Part shown: piece after piece, positions 17,437 through 26,365 of the stretch
How the letters are laid out: the number at the start of each line of letters is the position of its first letter
How positions within the stretch are numbered: position 1 is the stretch's first letter
NCBI GenBank assembly: GCA_050248715.1
Contig: JBFWRV010000003.1
Location: 1 to 64,000 of the forward strand
From: AWTP1-13 sp050248715
GTDB lineage: Bacteria > Pseudomonadota > Alphaproteobacteria > Rhizobiales > Hyphomicrobiaceae
Length of the DNA stretch: 64,000 bases
Direction: 5' to 3'
Made by a program: the position numbers and the translations under genes
The notes under the pieces: generated by a model
Databases searched by the model: none
What the model was told of the DNA's origin: nothing
Seen by the model: only the letters and a program-made list of their open reading frames with translations

Positions 17437-18168
17437 CTAGCCGGCGTCGATGCTCACTCTGGAGACGTACTTGATCGACGTCAGTTCGCAATAACCTATC
17501 CGCCATTCGAGCGGCACACGATCCAAGGAAGAGTGAACGCGGTCCAGCTTCAGGAGCGGGGTTCCCGCCTCCAGACCTAGCAGTGCGGCGACCTCGGGGG
17601 GGGCAGCCGCAATCTCGACGGACTCGGAGGCCGCTCCAAGCAGCACACCATGCTTCTGGGCAAGCACGGCGATGTGGTAGGGATTCTTCAGCTGCTCGAA
17701 GCAGAGCCCTGCGAAGTTCGACTGGGCAAGCGATATCTGCTCGACCATGAAGGGGCCGTTGTGGTGCCGCACCTGCCGGCATCGGACAATGGTATGGGGC
17801 CCGCGCAGGGCGAGCCGCTTCTGTTCCTCGGGGTCGGCACAGGCCCGCGCGACGTCAAGCAATTGCACTGTAAAGGGAATTCGCTCTCCCGTCTTTGTGC
17901 GGATGTTGTCGAGCTGCGGCACTACCCCTGCTGCGTGATCGCGAACGAACGTACCGCTGCCTTGACGGCGGATGACAAGCCGCTCCCTTTCGAGGGTCTC
18001 CAATCCCTTACGCAGGGTACCGAGACTCACTCCCAGCTGCTCGGCGAATTGCAGTTCATTCGGGAGATGTGCGCCAGGCTTGAACGTCCCACGTGCAATC
18101 TGCTGTGCGAGATAATCACGCACCTGAAGGTAGAGAGCGCGGGTGGAATTTTTCTTCTCGAACGACAC
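17437..18168 (-). CDS. GntR family regulator with UTRA ligand domain
   Basis: HutC-subfamily transcription factor of 243 residues. The winged HTH is at about 8-75 (RALYLQVRDYLAQQIARGTF, KPGAHLPNELQFAEQLGVSL, RRQGSGTFV) and the UTRA effector domain follows, ending LEWRIGYCEL with the PLLKLDRVHSSLDRVP region. The start is either GTG 18168 (used here, 16 residues before the HTH) or TTG 18201; ribosome-binding sites are weak for both. It is divergent from the unknown gene at 18345. The effector and regulon are unknown; the decayed CoA-transferase nearby may once have been a target. Confidence 0.88.
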   Translation of the reverse strand: MSFEKKNSTRALYLQVRDYLAQQIARGTFKPGAHLPNELQFAEQLGVSLGTLRKGLETLERERLVIRRQGSGTFVRDHAAGVVPQLDNIRTKTGERIPFTVQLLDVARACADPEEQKRLALRGPHTIVRCRQVRHHNGPFMVEQISLAQSNFAGLCFEQLKNPYHIAVLAQKHGVLLGAASESVEIAAAPPEVAALLGLEAGTPLLKLDRVHSSLDRVPLEWRIGYCELTSIKYVSRVSIDAG

Positions 18169-18344
18169 GTCATTGCTCGCGTCGAAACTACAACGCGGCA
18201 ATCATCATCGAAGAGGAGCGCCTTGGCAAGCGGAGCCTTCGTTTGCAGGGCTTGCGGCTCCAGGAAGACATTGCCTGCGGTGCCGCTCGATCTTACGATG
18301 CTTGCGTCAGGCGACCGAGACCCCTCCGGCTAACGCGACTTGAG

Positions 18345-19181
18345 ATGTGGCCGATAGTCATTGACGAGAACGGAAAGCACTGGGATCCGCGATCCCCGAC
18401 GCTGAGGTCGAGATTGCGCGCTTCGGTCGACGATCGAGACCTCCTGCAGTTCGCCATCTTGAACCTAGGCTTCGTCGCAATCCTGGCGGAGAAGGACAGT
18501 GTGCGCATCAGACTGCGGCCGGCAGTCGTTGCTCCGGCTGCTCTCGGCGCCCTCTATCTCTGGCTTCACAAACGGCGCCTGCAGCGGATTGTCGTCAGCT
18601 GGTACGACGCTCGCTGGCACGATGAGATCCTGGGATGGAGCAACGATGGGTGGCGACGGCTGACCGCACTCCTGGAGAGCGCGAAGCTTGCAAACCACGG
18701 CTACTCGAGACGACGCACCTCGATCGACAAGCTGGATTCCGCCAACCCCCTGCGTCACATCCTCGAAGAGAGCTCCCGGCTTGTCAGCACGGTCTCCAAC
18801 CCGCAGCTTCTTCCGCCAGAGCTGAGAGAGCGCTACGTGGTGCTCGTCGAGGATGGCAACGGGGAGCTTCGTGTCTGCGACTTCGGCCGCACGATGATGT
18901 CGCGATCACGGTGGTGGCGCAGGAGGGCATACGGTCACCGCATCGATGACATGCCCGACTGGAGTTATGGCCGATGGGTGGGCGATGCCTATCGTGAGGC
19001 GCGCCAAACGGGCGAGCCTCTGCTCGAGGAGGTGAAGGCCGTCATCAACTGGCCGGAAGTCGGGACGTTCTCGCACTCGTATTGGCGTCTGATCGTACCC
19101 CTCATGCAGCACGGCCATCCAACGCGGCTGCTAGGCGTGACGGTAGACAACGTCGACGTCGGTATCCACAAAGTTCACTAG
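18345..19181 (+). CDS. Unknown protein, PAS-like C-terminal half
   Basis: A 278-residue protein I do not recognise as a whole. The C-terminal half (about residues 165-275) has the pattern of PAS_5-like sensor domains in Rhizobiales: RVCDFGRTMMSRSRWWRRRA, then DMPDWSYGRWVGDAYREARQ, then YWRLIVPLMQHGHPTRLLGV. The N-terminal half has a possible hydrophobic stretch and a basic LWLHKRRLQRIVVSWYDARW segment. Its last 51 bases overlap the 3' end of the opposite-strand gene, giving antisense 3' ends. Confidence 0.65.
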   Translation: MWPIVIDENGKHWDPRSPTLRSRLRASVDDRDLLQFAILNLGFVAILAEKDSVRIRLRPAVVAPAALGALYLWLHKRRLQRIVVSWYDARWHDEILGWSNDGWRRLTALLESAKLANHGYSRRRTSIDKLDSANPLRHILEESSRLVSTVSNPQLLPPELRERYVVLVEDGNGELRVCDFGRTMMSRSRWWRRRAYGHRIDDMPDWSYGRWVGDAYREARQTGEPLLEEVKAVINWPEVGTFSHSYWRLIVPLMQHGHPTRLLGVTVDNVDVGIHKVH

Positions 19182-19925
19182 GAAATTCTCGAGATCGGCG
19201 ATGATGGAACTCCGTGCGTTCAGCAAGAGCGCGGCGGGGAAAGTGCCTGTCGGTGTGTTCTTGAGCTCGACCGTCCATTCCGAGTGGAAGTAGCCGGCGC
19301 GGCGCGCAATGCCGCGGGTGTAGATATCCTTCGCCATAATCGTGCAGGTGAGGTCGACGTCCCATCGTGCAATGGCAAGAGCACGTGCAATACGGGGAGT
19401 TATGGAGGGAAGCCCTCGCTCTCTGAAATCGGGTCGACACCAATGCGCGCCGGTAAAGGCCACCCTGCCCGAAATCAACCGCGCCGAGGGTGCCGTTACC
19501 TCGATGGCTTCGCCTTCGCCCTTCAGCAAGGCAGGGTTGTGGTAGAACAAGCGCAGGCTTGTTGCTTCTTCATAGAAAGATGTATTGCGCCAATCGAAGA
19601 AGCGCGCCGCCTGGGCAAGGACGACTTCACCGGCGTCGTTGTACCCCAACAGGCAGAAGGCCGAGTCTGCGCCGAAGCGACCGCACTCCGGATCGAAAAT
19701 CGGCAGTAGCGGCCTCCAGGTCGCGCTGTTGGCCTTGTTCGCGGCCACCAGCGCCTCCATCGTGGCGAACGAGAGAAATACGCCGCGCCGGCGCGCCTCC
19801 GTGTCGCCGGCAAGCATGATTCGTCCGAGCAGGTCCGATGGACCGTGATCGATGACGAGGTTGGAGATGAACGACGCATCGGCATCACGCGTCGTCGGCC
19901 GGATATCTTGCGGTGGTGTGTGCAT
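19131..19925 (-). CDS. Unknown protein, possible GNAT-like acyltransferase
   Basis: A 264-residue soluble protein without a recognised family. The stretch around residues 155-200, VAFTGAHWCRPDFRERGLPS followed by ITPRIARALAIARW, resembles the GNAT cofactor motif (R-x-R-G-L plus helix). TIMAKDIYTRGIARRAGYFH and ELKNTPTGTFPAALL resemble a late GNAT strand and helix. This is inference from pattern only. It converges on and overlaps the PAS-like gene by 51 bases, and no partner lies upstream. Confidence 0.6.
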   Translation of the reverse strand: MHTPPQDIRPTTRDADASFISNLVIDHGPSDLLGRIMLAGDTEARRRGVFLSFATMEALVAANKANSATWRPLLPIFDPECGRFGADSAFCLLGYNDAGEVVLAQAARFFDWRNTSFYEEATSLRLFYHNPALLKGEGEAIEVTAPSARLISGRVAFTGAHWCRPDFRERGLPSITPRIARALAIARWDVDLTCTIMAKDIYTRGIARRAGYFHSEWTVELKNTPTGTFPAALLLNARSSIIADLENFLVNFVDTDVDVVYRHA

Positions 19926-20773
19926 GGCTCCCGAACGGTCCCGCTAACGCAGGCTCGTTGAAAGCACCGGCGTATCGCAACCACAGGTAGGGTTTAACCC
20001 TAATCGCGGGGCATCGGCCTTGGGCAAACGAGCCCATGGCCATGTGCCAGCCAGCAGTGATGTGCGGAAGGCTGCGTGCGCAAATGGCAGCCGCTGCTAA
20101 CAGCAAGGATGGTGTGCGGGGAGGCGTCCACTCCATGCAATCCCTGCTGGGACTTGCGGCAACGTTTGGCCAAGTCAGATAGATTGCATCGGCCTTCTTG
20201 ATATGTCTCGATAGGAGCCGGCAGGTCTCACCCCGCACCGGACCCGCCCACAGGGACCGGCCCAGCCAGACTATAGGGCTGGCAGCCGGTCCTTCCTTTT
20301 CCACAGGCGCGACGAGGCCTCCGCGCGCTGTGGGCTGAGAGGCTCCGGGAGCACAAGGGAAGTTGACCTCCAGCGCACCCGCGCAAAGGCAGCGGGGTGC
20401 GCCGAAAACCGCTATCGAGGCCCGTAAATTCAACCTCTATCGATGGAGTGGTCCCGCCGGCAATCTGCCGGGCCCTGCCGCTCCCGCGACTTCCGGCCCC
20501 GTTTCTCAATGTGGTATCGTCGCGACATGTGCAGGGAAAACACAGCTGTTTCCGCGAGGTGCCCGTTGTCTATGCAGGCCTAGTGTGGTCCCTATGGGTC
20601 CGTGTGTGGGCTCCCCCATCGCTTGAGGGCAACGATGCGGAGCTTAGTGGTAGACAGCGTGACGGTCCCCCTTCATCACCTCATCGGGTCGGCAGCTCGG
20701 TGCGCCTGCGGGCCACGTGACGGCCCCGTGATATCGCGCATCGGTCGTTGCGCTTCGTCGCTTTGACGATCCG
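19926..20773. other. Long region without a convincing gene
   Basis: About 850 bases. Several short open frames exist on both strands but none has protein-like composition or a ribosome-binding site. A GC-rich inverted-repeat stretch lies around 20260-20295 (ggctggcagccggtcc). It may be decayed coding DNA or hold an unrecognised regulatory RNA. Confidence 0.5.
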
Positions 20774-20962
20774 ATGCGCACCGACAAGCGCGCTGAGTTT
20801 CTCCGCGCCTGGCAGCAGGCGGCAACTGGTCTTGCCGCAATCTCAGCGCTTCTGGACGAGCTGCCCGACACGATGCGGCCGGAGCTGTTGCAGCTCTTGC
20901 ACAGGCTGAAGTCGAGCCACGTCCCTGCCGCCGTACAACCCGTTCACACCTTTTGCTCCTAA
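20774..20962 (+). CDS. Possible small helical protein
   Basis: A 62-residue frame with a plausible amphipathic-helix composition (DKRAEFLRAWQQAATGLAAI, SALLDELPDTMRPELLQLLH). It ends just before the SCPU-domain gene. No family is recognised and no strong ribosome-binding site is present, so it may be fortuitous. Confidence 0.3.
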   Translation: MRTDKRAEFLRAWQQAATGLAAISALLDELPDTMRPELLQLLHRLKSSHVPAAVQPVHTFCS

Positions 20963-20966
20963 GCTC

Positions 20967-21731
20967 GTGACAGTGACAGTCTCTGCAACGCGCACATGCG
21001 CGCTTGAGCTGGCATTCCTTTCGCTGAGCACGCCCGCAAGGCTGACCGGCTTCGGCTCCCTGAGCTACGATATCCAGCTGCCCTCGACGGCTGCGTCCTT
21101 GGTCTATGCGGGAGGCGCGCCGCCGACCACCGCACACATCGACATCGGGCCTGGCCTGACCGGCTCTGCCAACGTCCAGGTCAGCATTCCCGCCGGACAG
21201 GTTGTCGGAGACGGCGTCTACAGCGATGCCAGCGTGGTGACGCAAGTCTTCGACAAGTCAGGCGCGATTCTGACGCTCCTCAAGAGTGCGAACCTGCCGC
21301 TCTCCGTTTCCGTCGTGCGGGCCTGCCAATTCACATCGCCGACGAGCCCGACCTTGAATTTCACGTCGGCTATCTCGAACGGGGTGCCTCAGCCCGGCTA
21401 CACGCAATCGGTTACGTTCCAGAATGTAAGCTGCACGGCGCCGAGCCTCGTCCGCTTGTCGGGCAATGCGATGCTGCCGGCCCAGCCTGCGAGCCCAACA
21501 CCGGTGTTCGACACTCTCATCAACTATCGCGCCAGCGCCACGTTTTCGGGGGCGAATGCCCTTCTCGATACGAGTCTGGGGACCGATGCCGCATCCGGTT
21601 TCCGCAACACCGCCGCGGGCGCAGTGACGGGCGGGGTCGTACGCGTCGATGTCAATCTGATCGCGGGCAAACCTCTCCTCCCCGGGACCTATTCTTCCAT
21701 CCTCACCGTGTCGATCGATCCCAATCCGTGA
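20967..21731 (+). CDS. Spore coat protein U (SCPU) domain protein, probably 5'-truncated
   Basis: A 254-residue secreted-type beta-sandwich protein with two SCPU-like repeats. The first ends GVYSDASVVTQVFDKSGA. The second runs from VRACQFTSPTSPTLNFTS to the hallmark GTYSSILTVSIDPN. SCPU proteins are subunits of Csu-type chaperone-usher pili. No signal peptide can be found at the GTG start or in the frame back to its upstream stop at 20907-20909, and no chaperone or usher gene is near, so it looks like an orphan remnant. Conserved cysteines remain in the second repeat. Confidence 0.7.
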   Translation: MTVTVSATRTCALELAFLSLSTPARLTGFGSLSYDIQLPSTAASLVYAGGAPPTTAHIDIGPGLTGSANVQVSIPAGQVVGDGVYSDASVVTQVFDKSGAILTLLKSANLPLSVSVVRACQFTSPTSPTLNFTSAISNGVPQPGYTQSVTFQNVSCTAPSLVRLSGNAMLPAQPASPTPVFDTLINYRASATFSGANALLDTSLGTDAASGFRNTAAGAVTGGVVRVDVNLIAGKPLLPGTYSSILTVSIDPNP

Positions 21732-21893
21732 TGTGCAGAACGCTGGACTCCCGCATGCTGTGGTCGGGAGGGCCGGACCTGGCCTCGGCGATGCGACCGA
21801 CCATGCCGCGCGGGGCACAGGCAATCGCGCACTCGAGCCACCGGCGCGCTTGGTCAGGAATTCTTGACACTCCCTGCAGACTCCCACGCCCGC

Positions 21894-21917
21894 AATATCA
21901 GGGTAACCCCTGATATT
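21894..21917. promoter_or_regulatory. Perfect 24-base palindromic element upstream of the sensor kinase
   Basis: Arms AATATCAGGG / CCCTGATATT (10 bp each) around a TAAC centre, 111 bases before the kinase start and 162 bases after the SCPU stop. The A/T-rich outer arms stand out from the GC-rich background. A TTGACA lies 25 bases upstream at 21864-21869, without a clear -10 at usual spacing. It could be a regulator operator or an mRNA hairpin; it is not a typical terminator because no T-run follows. Confidence 0.55.
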
Positions 21918-22028
21918 AACGCACATACTTTCCGTGCCTAACGACACTAGGGCACTTTGTCAGCCAGGCGCACCGCGGTCGGCATCCAACCCGCTCGTCA
22001 TGCGGGTGCACCTGTTGAGTGTTGGGGG

Positions 22029-25000
22029 ATGGATCAGAAGCAGAGCCAGCGGCACCATACTGGAGGCGCGTCTGCCTCTACCCGGTGGCTGTCACTCCTT
22101 GGTCCAATCTGGCTCGCCGTCGGCGTCGGCGTGACCTATTTTCTCGCGGCGCAGCTCAGCTTGGCGCTGCTGACAAAGCCCGATGGCGTGGCCGTCTTCT
22201 GGCCCGCGGCGGGCATCGCCTCGGGAACACTCATTGCACTCGGGTCCAGGGCTCGGCTGCCGGTGGCCGTTGGAGTGGCGATCGCCACCATCGCGGCAAA
22301 TCTCCTGGGAGACCGCAATCTTGCCGCCGGTGTCGTCTTCGCCCTGTGCAATATCGCGGAAGCTCTATTGGTGGCGTGGCTGATCCGACGCCACTTCGGT
22401 ACGGACTTCAGGCTTGAAAGCTTGCGCGCCGTGCTCGGTTTCTTTGCGGCAGCTGCGGCCGCGCCCGCGCTGTCGGGACTCGCCGCTACGGCAGGGTTCA
22501 TAAAATTCTACGGCTCGGATGCATCGGCTCTGGCGATCTGGCTGAACTGGTTCGTCTCTGATGCTCTGGGCATCGTCATGGTGGCGCCGCTGCTGATCGG
22601 ACTTGCCGAGCTGCAGCATGATCTGCCGCAGAGATGGGAGCTGTCGGTCGGCACGCTGACGCTTGCCGCCCTCGTCATTGTAAGCGTGGTCGCTTTCGGC
22701 TCGCCGGCGCACCACTGGTACACCGCTCTCCCGCTCGGCCTGCTCCTGCCGGTGGTGCTGGCTGCCTATTGCCGCCCGGTGTTTGCCGCAGGTGCCGCGC
22801 TCGTTCTTGCTTTTGCCGTCGTCTGGACAACGACGTTCGGGATCGGCGAGCTAGGGGAGCTTCCGAGCCTGCATGACCGGGCGTATGCCGGGCGGGCAAC
22901 GTTGCTGGCGATCTCCACCTACACGCTGGTGCTCGCTGCTTTGTTCGCCGAAAGGCGGCACAAGGAATCGGCGCTCGAGGAAAGCAATGGCCGCCTGCAA
23001 CTGGCCCTCGATTGTGCCGAACTCGGGACCTGGCGCCTGAACCTGAGAAGCGGCCAATTCGAGAATGACATGCGCGACCGGCGCAATCACGGGCATGAGC
23101 CGAGTGCGCCATCTCAAACCCTCGCTCAGATGCGGTCCCAGATCCATCCAGGCGATCTTGCCAATCTGGACGGCGTGTTCGCGGGAGCAGGGAGCGCGGG
23201 CGGCACTTGCAGGATCGAGTACCGCCTCGCACCTCGCACCGAGCAGGAGCGCGCCGGTCGAGAGCGCTGGGTTGCGGTCGAAGGTGCGGTCGTGCGCGAC
23301 GGGGGCGGACGACCCGTGCAGCTGCTTGGCGTCACGCGCGACATCACCGAGCGCAAACATGCTGAAGCACGACTCCAGGAAAGCGAGCGTGCGTTGCGCG
23401 ACCTGCTGGGAGCGCTGCCTGCCGCCATCTTTGTCACGGACGCCGCCGGCCGCATCACGTTTTGCAACGAACGTGCGGTCGATCTCTGGGGAGCCAGGCC
23501 CAAGCTGGGAGAGGATAGATGGTCTGACATGGGGCGCTTCTATCACGCTGATGGCGCACCGATGGGCCTGGAAGACTGCCCGACCGAGATTGCTTTGAAG
23601 CAGGGACGGGCCGTGCGTGGCAGTGAGGCAATTCTCGAGCGTGCGGATGGCGCGCGCATCCCGGTTGCACCCTACCCGACACCCCTCCGTGATCGCACGG
23701 GAACGTTGATCGGGGTGGTCGACATGACCGTGGATATCAGCGAGCGCAAGCGGGCGGAGCAGGTGCTTGCGGAGCGCAATGCGCAGCTTGCCCTCGCCGG
23801 CAAGTTCGCAAGGGTCGGAACTTTCACCTTCAATGTCGACCAGGAGAGGATGCAGGTTTCGCCTGGCTATGTGGCCATTCACGGTTTGCGGGAGGGGACC
23901 GAGGAAATCAGCCGCGACGATTGGCGAAGAGCAGTCCACCCGGAAGACCTTCCGGGCGTGGAGGCTCGCTTCCGGCAAACCATGGCCGACCGGCGACGCG
24001 AGCACTATTGCGAGTATCGCATCGTGCGATCCGGCGGCGAGATCCGCTGGATCGACTCGCGCAGCTTGATAGCCTACGACGGCGATGGAGCGGCTCGCGT
24101 CATCGGTGCCAACATCGACGTCACGCAGCGCAAGCAAACGGAGGCCGTGCTCGAGGAGCACGAGGCCATCCTGGCGGATGCGCTCGCGGCCGGCCAGGTG
24201 ATGGCCTTCGATTGGGATGCGGTCACGGGGCGGTCGCGCCGCAGCGACAACGCGGCTCAGATGCTTGGCATCGAGGATGAGCTGAGGGGCGGGCCGTTGC
24301 GCAACGAGTTTCTCACACGGATACATCCGGACGACCGCCCGAGCGTGAAGAAACAGGTGCGCGGACTCAGCCGCAGCAATCCCTCCTATGCCCTGGTTTT
24401 CCGCTTCTGCCGTCCGAATGGCGAGCATATCTGGCTGGAGGAAACGGCCAAAGGCGAATTCGACCCTGCGGGCAGCCTCTTGCGCATCAAGGGGCTCACG
24501 CGAAACATCACCGCGCGCAAGAATGCCGAGTTGGTGCTGGAGGAGCGCAACGTTCTGCTCGCCCTTGCGGGAAAGGCTGCCGGCGTCGGCAGCTACGCAT
24601 ACGACCTCGACGCGGATGCAATGCAGATCTCGGAGGGCTACGCGGCCTTGCACGGCCTGCCGGAAGGCAGAACGGAAACCACGCGCAGCGAATGGTTGGT
24701 GAGGGTGCACCCGGAGGACGCCGGCCGCGTCGTGGAAACGCGGCGGCGGGCGTTTCGCCAGCGCCTCAGGGAATATGGCGTGGAGTATCGCATCTCTTCC
24801 TCCGGAGGCGAGGTGCGATGGATCGAGTCGCGCAGCTTCATCTCGTATGGAGCCGATGGCCGTCCGCTGCGGGTCCTCGGCGTTAACATCGATGTCACCG
24901 ACCGCAGGCGGGCCGAGGATCATCAGCGCCTCCTGGTCGCCGAGCTCGACCATCGCGTCAAGAATATGCTGGCCACAGTTGCCGCCATCATCGCCCAGAC

Positions 25001-25592
25001 ACAGGAGGGCAATACCTCGCTGGCGGACTTCATAGCCGCGCTCCACCTCCGGGTAAGATCCTTGTCGAGAACCCATGAGCTGCTGAGCCAGAGCCGCTGG
25101 AGTGGTGTGTCGCTGAGGGACATCGCCCGACGGGAGTTTGCACCCTATGGGGTAGGCAACGTTGAGATCGGCGGTCCCAACGTGACGTTGAAGGCGGAAG
25201 CGGCGCAGGCTCTGGCCATGGTCCTCCACGAGCTGACGACCAACGCCGCAAAATATGGGGCGTTCTCCGGCCGGAGCGGCCGCGTGTTGCTGCGGTGGCG
25301 CTGGCTGCGCAACGGCTCGCTCGGCCGGCTTGCCATCGAGTGGCAGGAGGTGGGCGGTCCGCCCGTTCGGGCTCCGAGCCAGACGGGCTACGGGACGAGC
25401 GTCATCAAGGAGCTTGTTCCATTCGAGCTCGACGGCAAGGTCGATCTCGCCTTTGCCGTCGACGGTGTCAGATGCCGAATAGAAATTTCACAGGAGTGGA
25501 TCGGCAAAGGCAATTCACGGTCCCATGACCTCGTTGCCTCGAGCCAAGGCGGCGCCCGTTACACGAAAACCCCGGGTTCAACGGTCTGCTAG
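22029..25592 (+). CDS. MASE1 / five-PAS / HWE-family sensor histidine kinase
   Basis: Membrane sensor kinase of 1187 residues. About residues 20-300 are an eight-or-so-TM MASE1 domain. Five PAS/PAC units follow to about 945, each ending in I-D/N-V/I-T-x-R-K/R-x-A-E type linkers. The HWE catalytic core has H975 in LDHRVKNMLATVAAI, the N-box LHELTTNAAKYGAFSG (H1067) and the WxE in AIEWQE. PAS units 3 and 5 are close copies (ALAGKFARVGTF / ALAGKAAGVGSY; HPEDLPG / HPEDAGR), a sign of internal duplication. The start at MDQKQSQ follows gttgggg. No response regulator gene is adjacent, so it is an orphan kinase. Confidence 0.93.
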   Translation: MDQKQSQRHHTGGASASTRWLSLLGPIWLAVGVGVTYFLAAQLSLALLTKPDGVAVFWPAAGIASGTLIALGSRARLPVAVGVAIATIAANLLGDRNLAAGVVFALCNIAEALLVAWLIRRHFGTDFRLESLRAVLGFFAAAAAAPALSGLAATAGFIKFYGSDASALAIWLNWFVSDALGIVMVAPLLIGLAELQHDLPQRWELSVGTLTLAALVIVSVVAFGSPAHHWYTALPLGLLLPVVLAAYCRPVFAAGAALVLAFAVVWTTTFGIGELGELPSLHDRAYAGRATLLAISTYTLVLAALFAERRHKESALEESNGRLQLALDCAELGTWRLNLRSGQFENDMRDRRNHGHEPSAPSQTLAQMRSQIHPGDLANLDGVFAGAGSAGGTCRIEYRLAPRTEQERAGRERWVAVEGAVVRDGGGRPVQLLGVTRDITERKHAEARLQESERALRDLLGALPAAIFVTDAAGRITFCNERAVDLWGARPKLGEDRWSDMGRFYHADGAPMGLEDCPTEIALKQGRAVRGSEAILERADGARIPVAPYPTPLRDRTGTLIGVVDMTVDISERKRAEQVLAERNAQLALAGKFARVGTFTFNVDQERMQVSPGYVAIHGLREGTEEISRDDWRRAVHPEDLPGVEARFRQTMADRRREHYCEYRIVRSGGEIRWIDSRSLIAYDGDGAARVIGANIDVTQRKQTEAVLEEHEAILADALAAGQVMAFDWDAVTGRSRRSDNAAQMLGIEDELRGGPLRNEFLTRIHPDDRPSVKKQVRGLSRSNPSYALVFRFCRPNGEHIWLEETAKGEFDPAGSLLRIKGLTRNITARKNAELVLEERNVLLALAGKAAGVGSYAYDLDADAMQISEGYAALHGLPEGRTETTRSEWLVRVHPEDAGRVVETRRRAFRQRLREYGVEYRISSSGGEVRWIESRSFISYGADGRPLRVLGVNIDVTDRRRAEDHQRLLVAELDHRVKNMLATVAAIIAQTQEGNTSLADFIAALHLRVRSLSRTHELLSQSRWSGVSLRDIARREFAPYGVGNVEIGGPNVTLKAEAAQALAMVLHELTTNAAKYGAFSGRSGRVLLRWRWLRNGSLGRLAIEWQEVGGPPVRAPSQTGYGTSVIKELVPFELDGKVDLAFAVDGVRCRIEISQEWIGKGNSRSHDLVASSQGGARYTKTPGSTVC

Positions 25593-25701
25593 GCGCGGAT
25601 TCCGATCGTCGTTCACTGCCTTGCCGGATTTTCGCCTCAGCGAAATATCGGGATGCATCGGCCACGGCGGCTGGAGAGGAGTCCTGTTGTGCTGCAACCT
25701 C

Positions 25702-26250
25702 TCACGTGAATCGAAATACCGCGGCCGCAACGGCGCAGGTCCAACGACCGCCTTCGTCACCTTCGGCATAGGCAGTGGTCGACTTGCTGCCAATGATGAG
25801 ATTGCTGGTCTCGTAGACCCGTCGTCGCTCGTTCCATGCCGCATCGGGGTCGAACTCGATCCCGAGGGTCGACGCCAACATCGAAGCGGCGAGGTCCTCG
25901 GCATAGTCGCCACTCTGGCCGCGCGTCATCCCGTATCCGTGATGCTCGGAAATATAGCCATACATCGACGCATCGGACGGGCGCGCCAGGCCGATACTCG
26001 AATGAACCCGCCGGCCCGGCTCATTCGTCTCCGAGCGCGCAAGCACGGTGAAGGTGATTTCGCCAGGCTGCAGGCTGGCTTGACCCTCCTGCCGGTCGAT
26101 CTCCGTGCAGCCCGGCGGCAGTATGGAGGAGATGCTCACCAGGTTCTGCTGCTCGATGTCAGCGTCGCGCAGGGCGAGCTCGAAGGCCGTCAAACGTTCG
26201 CGATGAACGCCGATGCCGCACGTAAGGAAGAAACGCTTCGGAACGAGCAT
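25702..26250 (-). CDS. Pyruvoyl-dependent arginine decarboxylase (PvlArgDC)
   Basis: A 182-residue proenzyme that self-cleaves to make a pyruvoyl cofactor and decarboxylates arginine to agmatine. It begins MLVPKRFFLTCGIGVHRERL and has the cleavage motif LVSISSILPPGCTEI, with processing expected between S41 and S42. A SIGLARP region and the conserved E-D-L-A-A-S segment follow. The family is best known from archaea and Chlamydiae and is patchy in bacteria. No agmatinase or polyamine gene is adjacent, so the role (polyamine supply or acid resistance) is open. It converges on the sensor kinase gene. Confidence 0.88.
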   Translation of the reverse strand: MLVPKRFFLTCGIGVHRERLTAFELALRDADIEQQNLVSISSILPPGCTEIDRQEGQASLQPGEITFTVLARSETNEPGRRVHSSIGLARPSDASMYGYISEHHGYGMTRGQSGDYAEDLAASMLASTLGIEFDPDAAWNERRRVYETSNLIIGSKSTTAYAEGDEGGRWTCAVAAAVFRFT

Positions 26251-26365
26251 TATGAACCTTTGCCTCTTCTATTCGGCTGTCCCTGCTCCCGTGCCTCCAC
26301 ACCGCGGGCGTCGCGCCAATGTCATCGGCGCGCCGCTGCTCGGCATCCCGAACACCAATGCCCGC

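Noticed and set aside
19926..20773. tRNA or structured RNA in the long gap
   Set aside because: No cloverleaf arms or anticodon-loop pattern could be found; only a GC-rich inverted repeat.
22851..25229. Long reading frame (792 codons) antisense to the HWE kinase
   Set aside because: It mirrors the kinase codons, and its translation is rich in Arg, His and Pro with no recognisable domain. High-GC genes often leave such open antisense frames.
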